Shown piece after piece: positions 35,081 through 43,096 of a DNA stretch of 64,000 bases (the stretch's first letter is position 1; each line of letters opens with the position of its first letter). The notes beneath the pieces were generated by a model, which was not told the DNA's origin, searched no databases, and saw only the letters and a program-made list of their open reading frames with translations. Made by a program: the position numbers and the translations under genes. Origin of the DNA: Streptomyces sp. BV286 (GTDB lineage Bacteria > Actinomycetota > Actinomycetes > Streptomycetales > Streptomycetaceae); assembly GCF_019090165.1 (NCBI RefSeq), contig NZ_JAHRIB010000149.1, forward strand, positions 62,001-126,000, read 5' to 3'.

Positions 35081-35749
35081 ATGAACCGTCGAAGCACCGC
35101 GACGAGCCTCCGTACGAGGATCACCCCGACCCGCCGGACGAAGGGCGCCGTGCTGGGTGCGGCCCTGCTCGTCACCACCGGGCTGGCGGGGTCCGCCATC
35201 GCGTCGGAGAGCGCGCCGGAGCCCGCGTCCGAGACCGTGCGCGAGGCCGCCGTGGCGTCGGGCACCCCGCGCGGGACCGCCCCTTCCGGCTCGTCCGGCC
35301 GGTCGCCGCGCGAGGCCGCCGCGCTCACCGGCAGCGCGAAGCTGTACCGGTCGGCCGGCGACGACATCACGTTCTCCTTCGACGCGCACCTGGCGGCCGA
35401 GGACACCGCCGATCCGCTGAAGGCGACGGGCACCTTCGAATGGAGCCACTACGCCGGCGGCAAGGGTGCCTGGGCGAAGGCCGAGGTGGACTGCCTGATC
35501 ACCGGCGGCAAGGTGGCGGTCGTCTCCGGTGTCGTCACCGACTCCGACCTGCCCGGCGCGAAGGGCAAGCGGGTCGGCATCACCGTCCACGACACCGGAG
35601 GGCAGGACCGGCTCGGCTACAGCTGGGCCTCCACGGGCAGTCCCGTCGAGACCGAGGGACTGCCCAAGTGCGTCGGCTCGGCGCCCTTCGAGAAGGTCAG
35701 GAAGGGCACCGGCGACTTCACGGTCGTGCCGTGGCGTCCGAAGCTCTGA
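35081..35749 (+). CDS. Secreted protein of unknown function
   Basis: A 222-residue protein with a basic N-terminus and a signal peptide (hydrophobic core AVLGAALLVTTGLAGSAIA, about residues 24-42). The mature part is Ala/Ser/Pro-rich to about 90, then a compact beta-rich domain (KLYRSAGDDITFSFDAHL to the end) with two cysteines (VDCLITGG and PKCVGSA) that could form one disulfide. I do not recognise a named family. ATG at 35081 with AAAGGA upstream is clear. The 3' end overlaps the convergent MFS gene by 32 bases. Confidence 0.75.
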   Translation: MNRRSTATSLRTRITPTRRTKGAVLGAALLVTTGLAGSAIASESAPEPASETVREAAVASGTPRGTAPSGSSGRSPREAAALTGSAKLYRSAGDDITFSFDAHLAAEDTADPLKATGTFEWSHYAGGKGAWAKAEVDCLITGGKVAVVSGVVTDSDLPGAKGKRVGITVHDTGGQDRLGYSWASTGSPVETEGLPKCVGSAPFEKVRKGTGDFTVVPWRPKL

Positions 35750-36938
35750 CCGCCTTCCTCCCGGTGGCCACGATCAGCGCCGTCAGGAGGTAGGGCGCCG
35801 CCGACAGCGCGAAGGCCGCGCCGTGCGTGGCCGCCGATCCGACCACGGCATAGGCGCCGTACACGGCGATGGTGGCCAGGTCGGTGCCCACCCCGGCCAC
35901 CGAGGTCAGGGTGGCGCGGCCGGTTCCTTCGATCCGCTCCTGGAGCCGGGCGTCGGCCAGGACGCTCGCCAGCTGGAATCCGCAGAAGGCCAGGGCCACC
36001 AGGCCGATACCGGCCGGGGTCCGCACCCCCGCGCCCACGGCGAGCGCCAGGGCCGAACCGGCCAGGATCGCCGCGAACCCGCCCTTGCCCAGCCGCTCTC
36101 CCGCGCCGGCCAGCAGCCCGCCGACCGTCGCACCCGCCCAGATCAGCAACAGCCAGTGCGGTACGGAGTTCTCCGTGACTCCCGTGTCGCGGACGAGCAG
36201 GGGCGTGTACTCGTCGAGCGCGCCCCATACAGCGGTGACGGCCGGGACGAGCAGCAGGGCGGCGCGGACGGACCGGTCCTCGCGGGCCTCGGCGAGCCCG
36301 GCCCGCAGCGAGCGGGCCCATCCCTCGCCGGGTCCGGCCGCGGGGGCCGGTTCCCGGTGCTCGGTGAACCGGGCCGCGGTGACCGCGGTCAGCAGACAGG
36401 CCAGCACGCTGGCGAGTCCGACGGCCGGGTAGCCGCCGAACGCGAAGACCGGGCCGGCCAGACCCAGCGCCGCGATCACGGCCACGAGTCCCGCGGCGCG
36501 GGCCCGGCCCATGATCCGTCCGTAGCGGTCGGCGGCGCCGAGCCGGTCGAGCTCCTCGTACACCAGCGCCTCCAGCGCGCCGGAGCCGAGCGCCCCCTTG
36601 GCTCCCCAGAGGACGAAGCCGAGGGCGAACGCCCAGTAGGACGGGACGAGCACCCAGAGCGTGAAGCCCGCGGCGGTGAGCAGCGGCCCGAACCACAGGA
36701 GCGCACGGCGGGACACGGCGTCGGCCCAGGCCCCCGAGGGGATCTCCAGGAGTACACCGGTCAGCGACCAGAGGGCGAAGAGCGAGGAGATCTGCCAGAC
36801 CGTGAGCCCGTTGTCGGCGAACAGCAGGGCGTACACGGGGTAGAGCAGAACGAAGTCGTCGAGGAACGCGTAGCCGTACAGCGTGGCCGTCAGCCGCCGG
36901 ACGGAGGTGTCGGGCACGCGCGCGGGTGAGAGTGTCAT
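35718..36938 (-). CDS. MFS transporter
   Basis: A 406-residue 12-helix major facilitator protein. The N-terminal motif LFALWSLTGVLLEIPSGAWADAVSRR is the conserved loop 2-3 motif of this branch, often annotated as a general MFS or DHA-type exporter. The substrate is unknown. ATG at 36938 follows GGGAAGG. It is transcribed leftward, away from the 75-bp repeat array at 37111-37366, and nothing in it links it firmly to the amino-acid genes on either side. Confidence 0.88.
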   Translation of the reverse strand: MTLSPARVPDTSVRRLTATLYGYAFLDDFVLLYPVYALLFADNGLTVWQISSLFALWSLTGVLLEIPSGAWADAVSRRALLWFGPLLTAAGFTLWVLVPSYWAFALGFVLWGAKGALGSGALEALVYEELDRLGAADRYGRIMGRARAAGLVAVIAALGLAGPVFAFGGYPAVGLASVLACLLTAVTAARFTEHREPAPAAGPGEGWARSLRAGLAEAREDRSVRAALLLVPAVTAVWGALDEYTPLLVRDTGVTENSVPHWLLLIWAGATVGGLLAGAGERLGKGGFAAILAGSALALAVGAGVRTPAGIGLVALAFCGFQLASVLADARLQERIEGTGRATLTSVAGVGTDLATIAVYGAYAVVGSAATHGAAFALSAAPYLLTALIVATGRKAVRASDATARP

Positions 36939-37110
36939 GAGGCCTTCCCGAAGGGACCGCGAAGAGATGTCGGACGCCGGAGATACGGCGCCCGAGGCGG
37001 CCCTCGGGAGGCACGGCTGATGGATCAATGTCGCCAGGTCATACCCCGATGCTAGACCCGCCCCTCCGCCCCGGCCCAGCGATTTACGCCTCCCCCACAC
37101 CCACCCCGAA

Positions 37111-37366
37111 AAGGGGCGCGAGGAACGGCGCGACCAGCCCAGACCGACCCGCATTCGCCCTACACCCCGGGCACTCACCCACCCTCAGGGGCGCGGGGAA
37201 CTGCGCGATCAGCCCAGGCCGGCGGCCACGCGACACACCACCCCGAACACCCACCCACCCAGGGGCGCGGGGAACGGCGCGACCAGCCCCCACCCACCCG
37301 CACACGACACACCATCCCGAACACCCACCCACCCCCAGGGGCGCGGGGAACTGCGCAACAAGCCCC
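37111..37366. repeat. Tandem array of four ~75-bp units built on the dispersed repeat
   Basis: Four copies of a core like AGGGGCGCGGGGAAC-(T/G)GCGCGACCAGCCC start at 37111, 37187, 37261 and 37337, a period of 74-76 bases. The linkers of units 2 and 3 are nearly identical (ACGACACACCA, CCCGAACACCCACCCACCC), so this is a true tandem duplication. It fills the gap between the MFS start and the Lrp stop. No protein-like frame is present. Confidence 0.85.
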
Positions 37367-37382
37367 ACCGACCCGCGGAGCG

Positions 37383-37835
37383 CTACGTGGGGGACCCGGA
37401 AGAAAACCTCCGCAGCAACGGCGAAAGCACCAGCACGGACTTCGTCCGTTCCACGAACGGCTCCCCGGCGATCCGCTCCAGCACCCGCTCGAAGTGCCGC
37501 ATGTCGGAGGCGAAGACCTGCACGACGGCGTCGGCCTCCCCGGTGACGGTGGACGCGGCCACGACCTCCTGGTACCGCTCCAGCCCTCGCTGGATGGTCT
37601 CGGGCGAGGTGTTCCGGCGGCAGTAGATCTCGACGAACCCCTCGGTCTCCCATCCGAGCGCCGCCGGGTCCACCCGCACCGTGAACCCGGTGATGGCCCC
37701 GCTGGCCCGCAGCCGGTCCACCCGCCGCTTCACGGCGGGCGCGGAGAGCCCGACCTCCTGTCCGATGTCGGCGAAGGAGCGCCGGGCGTCCTCGGCAAGG
37801 GCGTGGACGATGCGTTCGTCGAGATTGTTCAGCAC
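37383..37835 (-). CDS. Lrp/AsnC family transcriptional regulator
   Basis: A 150-residue Lrp-type regulator with an N-terminal HTH (about residues 18-45: FADIGQEVGLSAPAVKRRVDRL) and a RAM domain (GFTVRVDPAALGWETEGFVEI onwards, TGEADAVVQVFASDM). It lies 61 bases beyond the permease gene stop on the same strand and 2.7 kb from davA. Both of those have matching CGTTGCG arrays upstream, which makes this protein a good candidate for their regulator, though binding is inferred only from position. Confidence 0.93.
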   Translation of the reverse strand: MLNNLDERIVHALAEDARRSFADIGQEVGLSAPAVKRRVDRLRASGAITGFTVRVDPAALGWETEGFVEIYCRRNTSPETIQRGLERYQEVVAASTVTGEADAVVQVFASDMRHFERVLERIAGEPFVERTKSVLVLSPLLRRFSSGSPT

Positions 37836-37896
37836 TGCGGGTGGATCACTTCTCTTCGGAGACCGCTGGGAACCGCCGGGCCCCGCGAGGACCCGC

Positions 37897-39366
37897 TCAG
37901 CCGACCGGCCCGGTCGCGAGACGTGAGCGCCGGTAGCCGTAACTGAAGTAGAACACGAGCCCGACAGCCATCCAGACGCCGAAGACCACCCAGGTCACGG
38001 TGTCGAGGCTGCCCATCATCCACACGCAGAACCCGAAGCCCAGCGCGGGCATCAACGGCGACAGCGGCACCCGGAACGTGCGCGGCATCTCGGGCCGTGT
38101 CCGCCGCAGCACCACGACGGCCACATTGACCAGCGCGAAGGCGAAGAGCGTGCCGATGCTGGTCGCGTCGGCGAGCTGCCCGAGCGGGATCGCGGCGGCG
38201 AGTACGCCACAGAACAGGGACACGATGACCGTGTTGACGCGCGGGGTCCCGGTCTTCGGGTGGACGCGGGAGAAGACCTTGGGGACGAGTCCGTCGCGGG
38301 ACATGGCGAAGAGGATGCGGGTCTGCCCGTAGAGGACGGTCAGCACGACGCTCGCGATGGCGATCACGGCGCCGGCCGCCAGTAGCGTGCCCCAGACGGC
38401 GTCACCGGTGACGTCCTTCATGATCCCGGCGAGGGCGGCCTCGGAGCCGGTGAACCGCTGCCAGGGCTTGGCGCCGACGGCGACGGCCGCGACGAGCACG
38501 TACAGGGCCGTCACGATGATCAGGGAGAGCATGATCGCGCGGGGCAGGTCGCGCTGGGCGTTCTTCGCCTCCTCGCCCGCGGTGGAGGCCGCGTCGAACC
38601 CGATGTACGAGAAGAAGAGGGTCGCCCCGGCGGCACTGACGCCGGCCATGCCGAGCGGCATGAAGTTCTCGTAGTTGCCGGAGCGGAAGCCCTGGATGCC
38701 GATCGCGCAGAACAGCAGCAGTGCGGCGATCTTGACGACGACCATGACGGTGTTGGCGCGTGCGGACTCCCGGGCGCCGCCGAGCAGGAACGCCATGGCG
38801 AGCAGTACGACGATCAGCGCGGGCAGGTTGAAGATCCCGCCGTCGCCGGGCGGGGCGGAGAGCGCGTCCGGGATGGTGACGCCGATCGTGCCGTCGAGGA
38901 GCTCGTTCAGGTACTCGCCCCAGCCGACGGCGACGGCCGCGACGGAGACGCCGTACTCCAGGACGAGGCACCAGCCGCAGATCCAGGCGACGAGTTCGCC
39001 CATGGTTGCGTACGCGTACGAGTACGAGGATCCGGCGACCGGGATGGTGCCCGCGAGCTCGGCGTACGAGAGGGCCGAGAAGAGTGCCGTGAGTCCGGCT
39101 ATCACGAAGGAGACGGTGACGGCCGGGCCGGCCTTCGGGACGGCCTCGCCGAGCACCACGAAGATGCCGGTGCCGAGCGTGGCACCGATGCTGATCATCG
39201 TCAGCTGCCACAGGCCGAGGGAGCGGCGCAGGCTGCCGCCCTCCCCCTGGCCGCCCTCGGCGACCAGGCTCTCCACGGGCTTGCGGCGCATCAGACGCGC
39301 GCCGGGGCCCGGAGGCGCGGGGGTGGGGTGACTGCGGGACTGCGGGGGTGCGCCGTGGTCGAGCAC
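37897..39366 (-). CDS. APC family amino acid permease (cationic amino acid type)
   Basis: A 489-residue permease with 12 or more membrane helices; LWQLTMISIGATLGTGIFVVLGEA is the conserved first-helix motif and FFSYIGFDAASTAGEEAKNAQRD the helix 6-7 motif of the CAT (cationic amino acid) branch. Lysine or arginine would fit the davBA genes nearby. GTG at 39366 (protein start VLDHGAPP) is preferred because AAGGAG lies eight bases upstream; the frame is open to 39441. A CGTTGCG box array lies 145-223 bases upstream. Confidence 0.9.
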   Translation of the reverse strand: MLDHGAPPQSRSHPTPAPPGPGARLMRRKPVESLVAEGGQGEGGSLRRSLGLWQLTMISIGATLGTGIFVVLGEAVPKAGPAVTVSFVIAGLTALFSALSYAELAGTIPVAGSSYSYAYATMGELVAWICGWCLVLEYGVSVAAVAVGWGEYLNELLDGTIGVTIPDALSAPPGDGGIFNLPALIVVLLAMAFLLGGARESARANTVMVVVKIAALLLFCAIGIQGFRSGNYENFMPLGMAGVSAAGATLFFSYIGFDAASTAGEEAKNAQRDLPRAIMLSLIIVTALYVLVAAVAVGAKPWQRFTGSEAALAGIMKDVTGDAVWGTLLAAGAVIAIASVVLTVLYGQTRILFAMSRDGLVPKVFSRVHPKTGTPRVNTVIVSLFCGVLAAAIPLGQLADATSIGTLFAFALVNVAVVVLRRTRPEMPRTFRVPLSPLMPALGFGFCVWMMGSLDTVTWVVFGVWMAVGLVFYFSYGYRRSRLATGPVG

Positions 39367-39510
39367 GCGGCTGGCTCCTTCATCGCTGCCGGTGAGGGCG
39401 GCGCGGCCCCACGGCAGCCCTGAGGAGGGACCACCGTGCACGGGGTCCCCGCCACACTACGTTCAGCGCACGACTCTATGAGTCCTGGCTTTCCGGCCGT
39501 AATGCAGCAA

Positions 39511-39589
39511 CCTTGCGCGTGTCCGCAGGATCGTTGCGTTCATCGGGGGCAGCCGGGCGATCGTTGCGCGGGGCCTTTCGACCGTTGCG
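39511..39589 (-). promoter_or_regulatory. CGTTGCG box array upstream of the APC permease
   Basis: Boxes start at 39511 (CCTTGCG, one mismatch), 39532, 39562 and 39583 (all exact CGTTGCG): spacings 21, 30 and 21. This matches the 22-31 pattern upstream of davA, in the same orientation relative to the gene and at nearly the same distance (145 versus 133 bases from the start codon). Confidence 0.6.
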
Positions 39590-39658
39590 CGAAACGAGCA
39601 CGCCGAGGCCGGAGTCGCAGGCCGCAGTCGCAGACGGCGAGGTGCGCGTGCTGCCCGC

Positions 39659-40054
39659 TCAGAGGCCGTCGGGCCGCCCGGCGATCGCTCGCGCCTCGGC
39701 CACGTCACCCGCGTCGAAGCCCAGCTGTCCGGGCTGTCCGTGGGCGGCCGCCTGCTCGTCGATCCACCGGTTGTGGGCCTCCCACGCGGCCTGCTTGCTG
39801 GTCCCGAGGGCCGCTCCGATCTGCGACCAGGAGGCCCCGGCCGCACGGGCCGCGCGCACGCTGAGCTGACGGCCGTACGCCGCCTTTCGGGCCACCACCT
39901 CGCTGAGGGCGAGCAGTTCCAGCAGTTCGCCCCGCCCGAGGGCCTCCTCGTCGCTGCCCGCTCCCGCCAGTGACTCCCGGACCCTCAGCTCGTCGAGACG
40001 GGCCACGGCGGTCAGCAGCGTGTACTGCGGCTCGGTGCTCTGCGGTGTCGTCAT
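39659..40054 (-). CDS. HTH-containing hypothetical protein
   Basis: A 131-residue protein. The central part (about residues 68-100, VRAARAAGASWSQIGAALGTSKQAAWEAH) is a helix-turn-helix with the pattern SWxxIGxALGxSKQA, also found in the protein at 50330-50875. The N-terminus is helical and the tail is Gly/Ala/Asp rich. It is likely a DNA-binding protein of a small streptomycete family. ATG at 40054. Its gene is separated from the permease region by the box array, on the same strand. Confidence 0.75.
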   Translation of the reverse strand: MTTPQSTEPQYTLLTAVARLDELRVRESLAGAGSDEEALGRGELLELLALSEVVARKAAYGRQLSVRAARAAGASWSQIGAALGTSKQAAWEAHNRWIDEQAAAHGQPGQLGFDAGDVAEARAIAGRPDGL

Positions 40055-40117
40055 GACCCCAGCGTCCCGTCAGGCAGACTTGACGTCAAGACGCCCTGAC
40101 GACAAGGTGGCCTGACG

Positions 40118-40633
40118 TCACGCCTGCAGGGCATCAAGGCGTTTGACCATGAAGACACAGGGATCGGCGCACTCGCGGCGCTCGCCGTCGACGTCGAGGT
40201 ACGCCCAGCGGTCGACGTACGTCACGACGGGCCGGTAGCCGAGCCGTGCGTAGAGCGCCGCGGCCCGCGGGTTGTCGTCACCGACACCGAGTCCCATGAG
40301 CCCGGTTCCGCGCGCGACGGCCAGTTCCTCGGCGGCCCGCACGAGCGCCCCGCCGATACCCCGTGAGCGCAGCGTCGCGGGCCAGACGAACAGTCCGTTG
40401 ATCTCGGGGCAGCCCGGCCGCGCGGCGCGCACCTCGGTGGCCGCGCAACCGGTCCAGCGGACCTCCGCGTGACCGACGGGCCGGCCGTCGAGCCAGGGGA
40501 TCAGATACGTGCTCCCGCCCGCTTCCTGCCGCGCGAACCGCGCCCCATGGCTCCCGTCCACGCTGTGCGAGGGCATGAACCGCTCCAGGACCGCGACGTC
40601 CTCGGCCCGGCAGGCATCGATCCGCATCCGCAT
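40118..40633 (-). CDS. GNAT family N-acetyltransferase
   Basis: A 171-residue acetyl-CoA-dependent transferase. The pyrophosphate-binding motif A is RSRGIGGALVRAAEELA (about residues 95-111) and the C-terminal YARLGYRPV strand-helix is typical. The acceptor is unknown. It starts with ATG at 40633, 31 bases upstream of the guaB1 terminator region; it is transcribed in the same direction as guaB1 but separated by that hairpin. Confidence 0.88.
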   Translation of the reverse strand: MRMRIDACRAEDVAVLERFMPSHSVDGSHGARFARQEAGGSTYLIPWLDGRPVGHAEVRWTGCAATEVRAARPGCPEINGLFVWPATLRSRGIGGALVRAAEELAVARGTGLMGLGVGDDNPRAAALYARLGYRPVVTYVDRWAYLDVDGERRECADPCVFMVKRLDALQA

Positions 40634-40664
40634 CCGCCCGACCTTAGCGACAACCGGACGCGGG

Positions 40665-40705
40665 GCGGCCCCTGTTGTCCCGCGTCACGGGGCAACAGGG
40701 GCCGC
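40665..40705 (-). terminator. Terminator of the guaB1-like gene
   Basis: GCGGCCCCTGTTG (40665-40677) and CAACAGGGGCCGC (40693-40705) form a perfect 13-bp stem with a 15-base loop, 18 bases past the stop. Confidence 0.8.
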
Positions 40706-40722
40706 ACGAAAGAGAGTCGGGC

Positions 40723-42165
40723 TCAGCCCCAGCTGGCGTGCAGCGGCTTGCCCTCCGCGTAGCCGGCCGCGCTCTGGATGCCCACGACGGCCCTCTGCGT
40801 GAACTCCTCCAGGGAGTTGGCACCCGCGTAGGTGCACGAGGAGCGCACGCCCGCGATGATCGAGTCGACCAGGTCCTCGACGCCGGGCCGGGACGGGTCC
40901 AGGAACATCCGGGAGGTCGAGATGCCCTCCTCGAACAGCGCCTTGCGGGCCCGGTCGTACGCCGATTCCTCCGACGTCCGGTTGCGTACCGCACGCGCGG
41001 ACGCCATGCCGAACGACTCCTTGTAGAGGCGGCCGTCGGCGTCCTGCTGGAGGTCGCCCGGCGACTCGTAGGTCCCGGCGAACCACGAGCCGACCATGAC
41101 GTTCGAGGCGCCCGCGGCCAGTGCCATGGCGACGTCGCGCGGGTGCCGCACACCACCGTCGGCCCACACGTGCTTGCCGTACTTCTTCGCCTCGGCGGCG
41201 CACTCCAGGACCGCCGAGAACTGCGGGCGGCCCACACCGGTCATCATGCGCGTGGTGCACATGGCGCCCGGTCCGACACCGACCTTGATGATGTCCGCGC
41301 CGGCCTCGATCAGGTCGCGTACGCCCTCGGCGGCGACGATGTTGCCCGCGACGACCGGCACCTGCGGGTCGAGTCCGCGGACGGCACGGACCGCGGCGAT
41401 CATCGACTCCTGATGACCGTGGGCGGTGTCCACGACGAGCGTGTCGACGCCCGCGGCGAGCAGCTGCTTGGCCTTGCCCGCGACGTCGCCGTTGATCCCG
41501 ACGGCGGCCGCGATGCGCAGCCGACCGTCCGCGTCGGTCGCCGGCGTGTAGAGAGTGGCGCGCAGGGCGCCCTTGCGGGTGAGGATGCCGGCGAGCCTGC
41601 CGTCCTTGTCCACGGCAGGGGCGTAGCGGCGGTTGGCGTGGTCGAGCCTGCCGAAGGCCTCGCCGGGCTCGATGTCCGCGTCGAGCAGCAGCAGGTCCTT
41701 CGACATGACCTCGGACAGCTGGGTGAAGCGGTCGACGCCGCTGAGGTCGGCGTCGGTGACGACACCGACCGGCCTGCCGTCCCCGTCCACCACGACGCCG
41801 GCGTTGTGGGCGCGCTTGGGCAGCAGGGACAGCGCGTCGGCGACGGTCTGGTGCGGGGCGAGGATGATCGGGGTGTCCAGGACGAGGTGACGGCTCTTGA
41901 CCCAGGACACGACCTCGGTGACGACCTCGATCGGGATGTCCTGCGGGATGACGACGAGCCCGCCCCGGCGGGCCATGGTCTCGGCCATGCGGCGGCCCGC
42001 GATCGCCGTCATGTTGGCGACCACCAGCGGGATCGTGGTGCCGGTGCCGTCCGGCGAAGCCAGGTCGACGCCCTGCCGCGAGCCGACCGCGGAACGGCTC
42101 GGCACCATGAAGACGTCGTCGTACGTCAGGTCGTACGCGGGCTGGATGTCGTTGAGGAAACGCAC
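40723..42165 (-). CDS. guaB1: GuaB1 family protein (IMPDH-related, probable GMP reductase)
   Basis: A 480-residue IMP dehydrogenase-like protein with two CBS domains inserted in the barrel (about residues 95-210: LAPHQTVADALSLLPKR and similar). The catalytic loop is GPGAMCTTRMMTGVG with Cys303. Actinobacterial GuaB1 proteins have been shown to act as GMP reductases, not dehydrogenases, so purine salvage is the likely role. GTG at 42165 gives the usual N-terminus MRFLNDIQPAYDLTYDDV; GTG at 42174 is an alternative, with the ribosome site weak for both. Confidence 0.9.
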   Translation of the reverse strand: MRFLNDIQPAYDLTYDDVFMVPSRSAVGSRQGVDLASPDGTGTTIPLVVANMTAIAGRRMAETMARRGGLVVIPQDIPIEVVTEVVSWVKSRHLVLDTPIILAPHQTVADALSLLPKRAHNAGVVVDGDGRPVGVVTDADLSGVDRFTQLSEVMSKDLLLLDADIEPGEAFGRLDHANRRYAPAVDKDGRLAGILTRKGALRATLYTPATDADGRLRIAAAVGINGDVAGKAKQLLAAGVDTLVVDTAHGHQESMIAAVRAVRGLDPQVPVVAGNIVAAEGVRDLIEAGADIIKVGVGPGAMCTTRMMTGVGRPQFSAVLECAAEAKKYGKHVWADGGVRHPRDVAMALAAGASNVMVGSWFAGTYESPGDLQQDADGRLYKESFGMASARAVRNRTSEESAYDRARKALFEEGISTSRMFLDPSRPGVEDLVDSIIAGVRSSCTYAGANSLEEFTQRAVVGIQSAAGYAEGKPLHASWG

Positions 42166-42293
42166 GTGCTGCACATCCCAGTCGATCAGAGGTGGCCCCC
42201 GAACAGGACAGCCCGGGGGAAGAGCACGTACCTCATTGTCCCATGTCGACGGGTTCGCACGCTCCGGGCCGATCGTCCAGGCCGGTCGGCGGC

Positions 42294-42626
42294 CTACTGG
42301 TGGGATCCTCCAAGGGCCAGCGCCACGGTGAGCGCCGGCACGAGGTCCGCCGCCCCGGCGAACACGTCCTCGGCGACCTCCCACTCCTCGGGCCGCGTCC
42401 GCGCGTACGCCCGCCAGCCGGTGACGACGACGAGCAGTCCGCCCTCGCCGGCGGCCTCGGGCCACACGGACGGGTCGGTGAGGCTGTCGGCGAGCGCGTC
42501 CCAGTTCCGTCCGAACCAGTCCGGCAGGCCCAGGGCGCTCACGCAACGCTCCATGAGGCCAGCCTTGTCCGTGACACCGTCGAGGTCCAGCGTGACCACG
42601 TGGCGGCCCGGCACGTCGTCCGTCAT
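42294..42626 (-). CDS. Barstar-like ribonuclease inhibitor
   Basis: A 110-residue cytoplasmic protein of the barstar family: LDLDGVTDKAGLMERCVSALGLPDWFGRNWDALADSL contains the conserved FGxNWDAL segment that contacts the nuclease. Barstar proteins bind and block barnase or RNase Sa-type enzymes. Its ATG overlaps the stop of the RNase gene (ATGA, 42623-42626), so the pair is translationally coupled and inhibitor is made with the enzyme. Confidence 0.9.
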   Translation of the reverse strand: MTDDVPGRHVVTLDLDGVTDKAGLMERCVSALGLPDWFGRNWDALADSLTDPSVWPEAAGEGGLLVVVTGWRAYARTRPEEWEVAEDVFAGAADLVPALTVALALGGSHQ

Positions 42627-43027
42627 CTCAGCACCGCCCTGAACGAGTCGTAGTGATCATCGGTGTAGTAGACCTCGCCGCCCCGCCCGGTGACAACGCG
42701 CCGGGCTCCGCGGTCCCGCTCGCCGGGTGTCCATACCGTGTACTCGTGGTAGTGGCCGTGCTCGCGCCGCGGCAGCTCGCGCTCGCGGTTGCCGAAGACG
42801 GCGCCGTCCCTGGCGTACGGGAAAGGGCCGCCCTCGTCGATAAGGGTGAGCGTCCGGCGGGCCTCGGCGGGCAGGTCGGACTCCCTGACGGTCTCCGTCC
42901 CGGCGGCCCAGGCGGGGACCGAGGCCGGTGCGGCCGTCCCGGTGCCCGTCGACGAGCAGCCGGCCGTCAGGACGGCCAGACAGATCAGCAGCCCGGACAG
43001 CAGACGGGGGACGGACCGGAGCAGCAT
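42623..43027 (-). CDS. Secreted RNase Sa/barnase-type ribonuclease, probable lipoprotein
   Basis: A 134-residue guanyl-type ribonuclease. Residues 1-24 are a signal peptide ending in LTAGC, a relaxed lipobox, so the mature enzyme may be lipid-anchored at Cys24. The nuclease core matches RNase Sa: Glu95 in YHEYTVWTPG, Arg109/Arg110 in GARRVVTG, His125 in YYTDDHYDSF, all catalytic positions kept. The barstar gene follows with a 4-base overlap. Together they form an enzyme-immunity pair. Confidence 0.9.
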   Translation of the reverse strand: MLLRSVPRLLSGLLICLAVLTAGCSSTGTGTAAPASVPAWAAGTETVRESDLPAEARRTLTLIDEGGPFPYARDGAVFGNRERELPRREHGHYHEYTVWTPGERDRGARRVVTGRGGEVYYTDDHYDSFRAVLR

Positions 43028-43096
43028 GTCGCCGATGCTGCCACAGCCGTCCCCGCGAGGCGTGCTGTCGAACCGCCGGCCGGACCGGCTGGAGGA

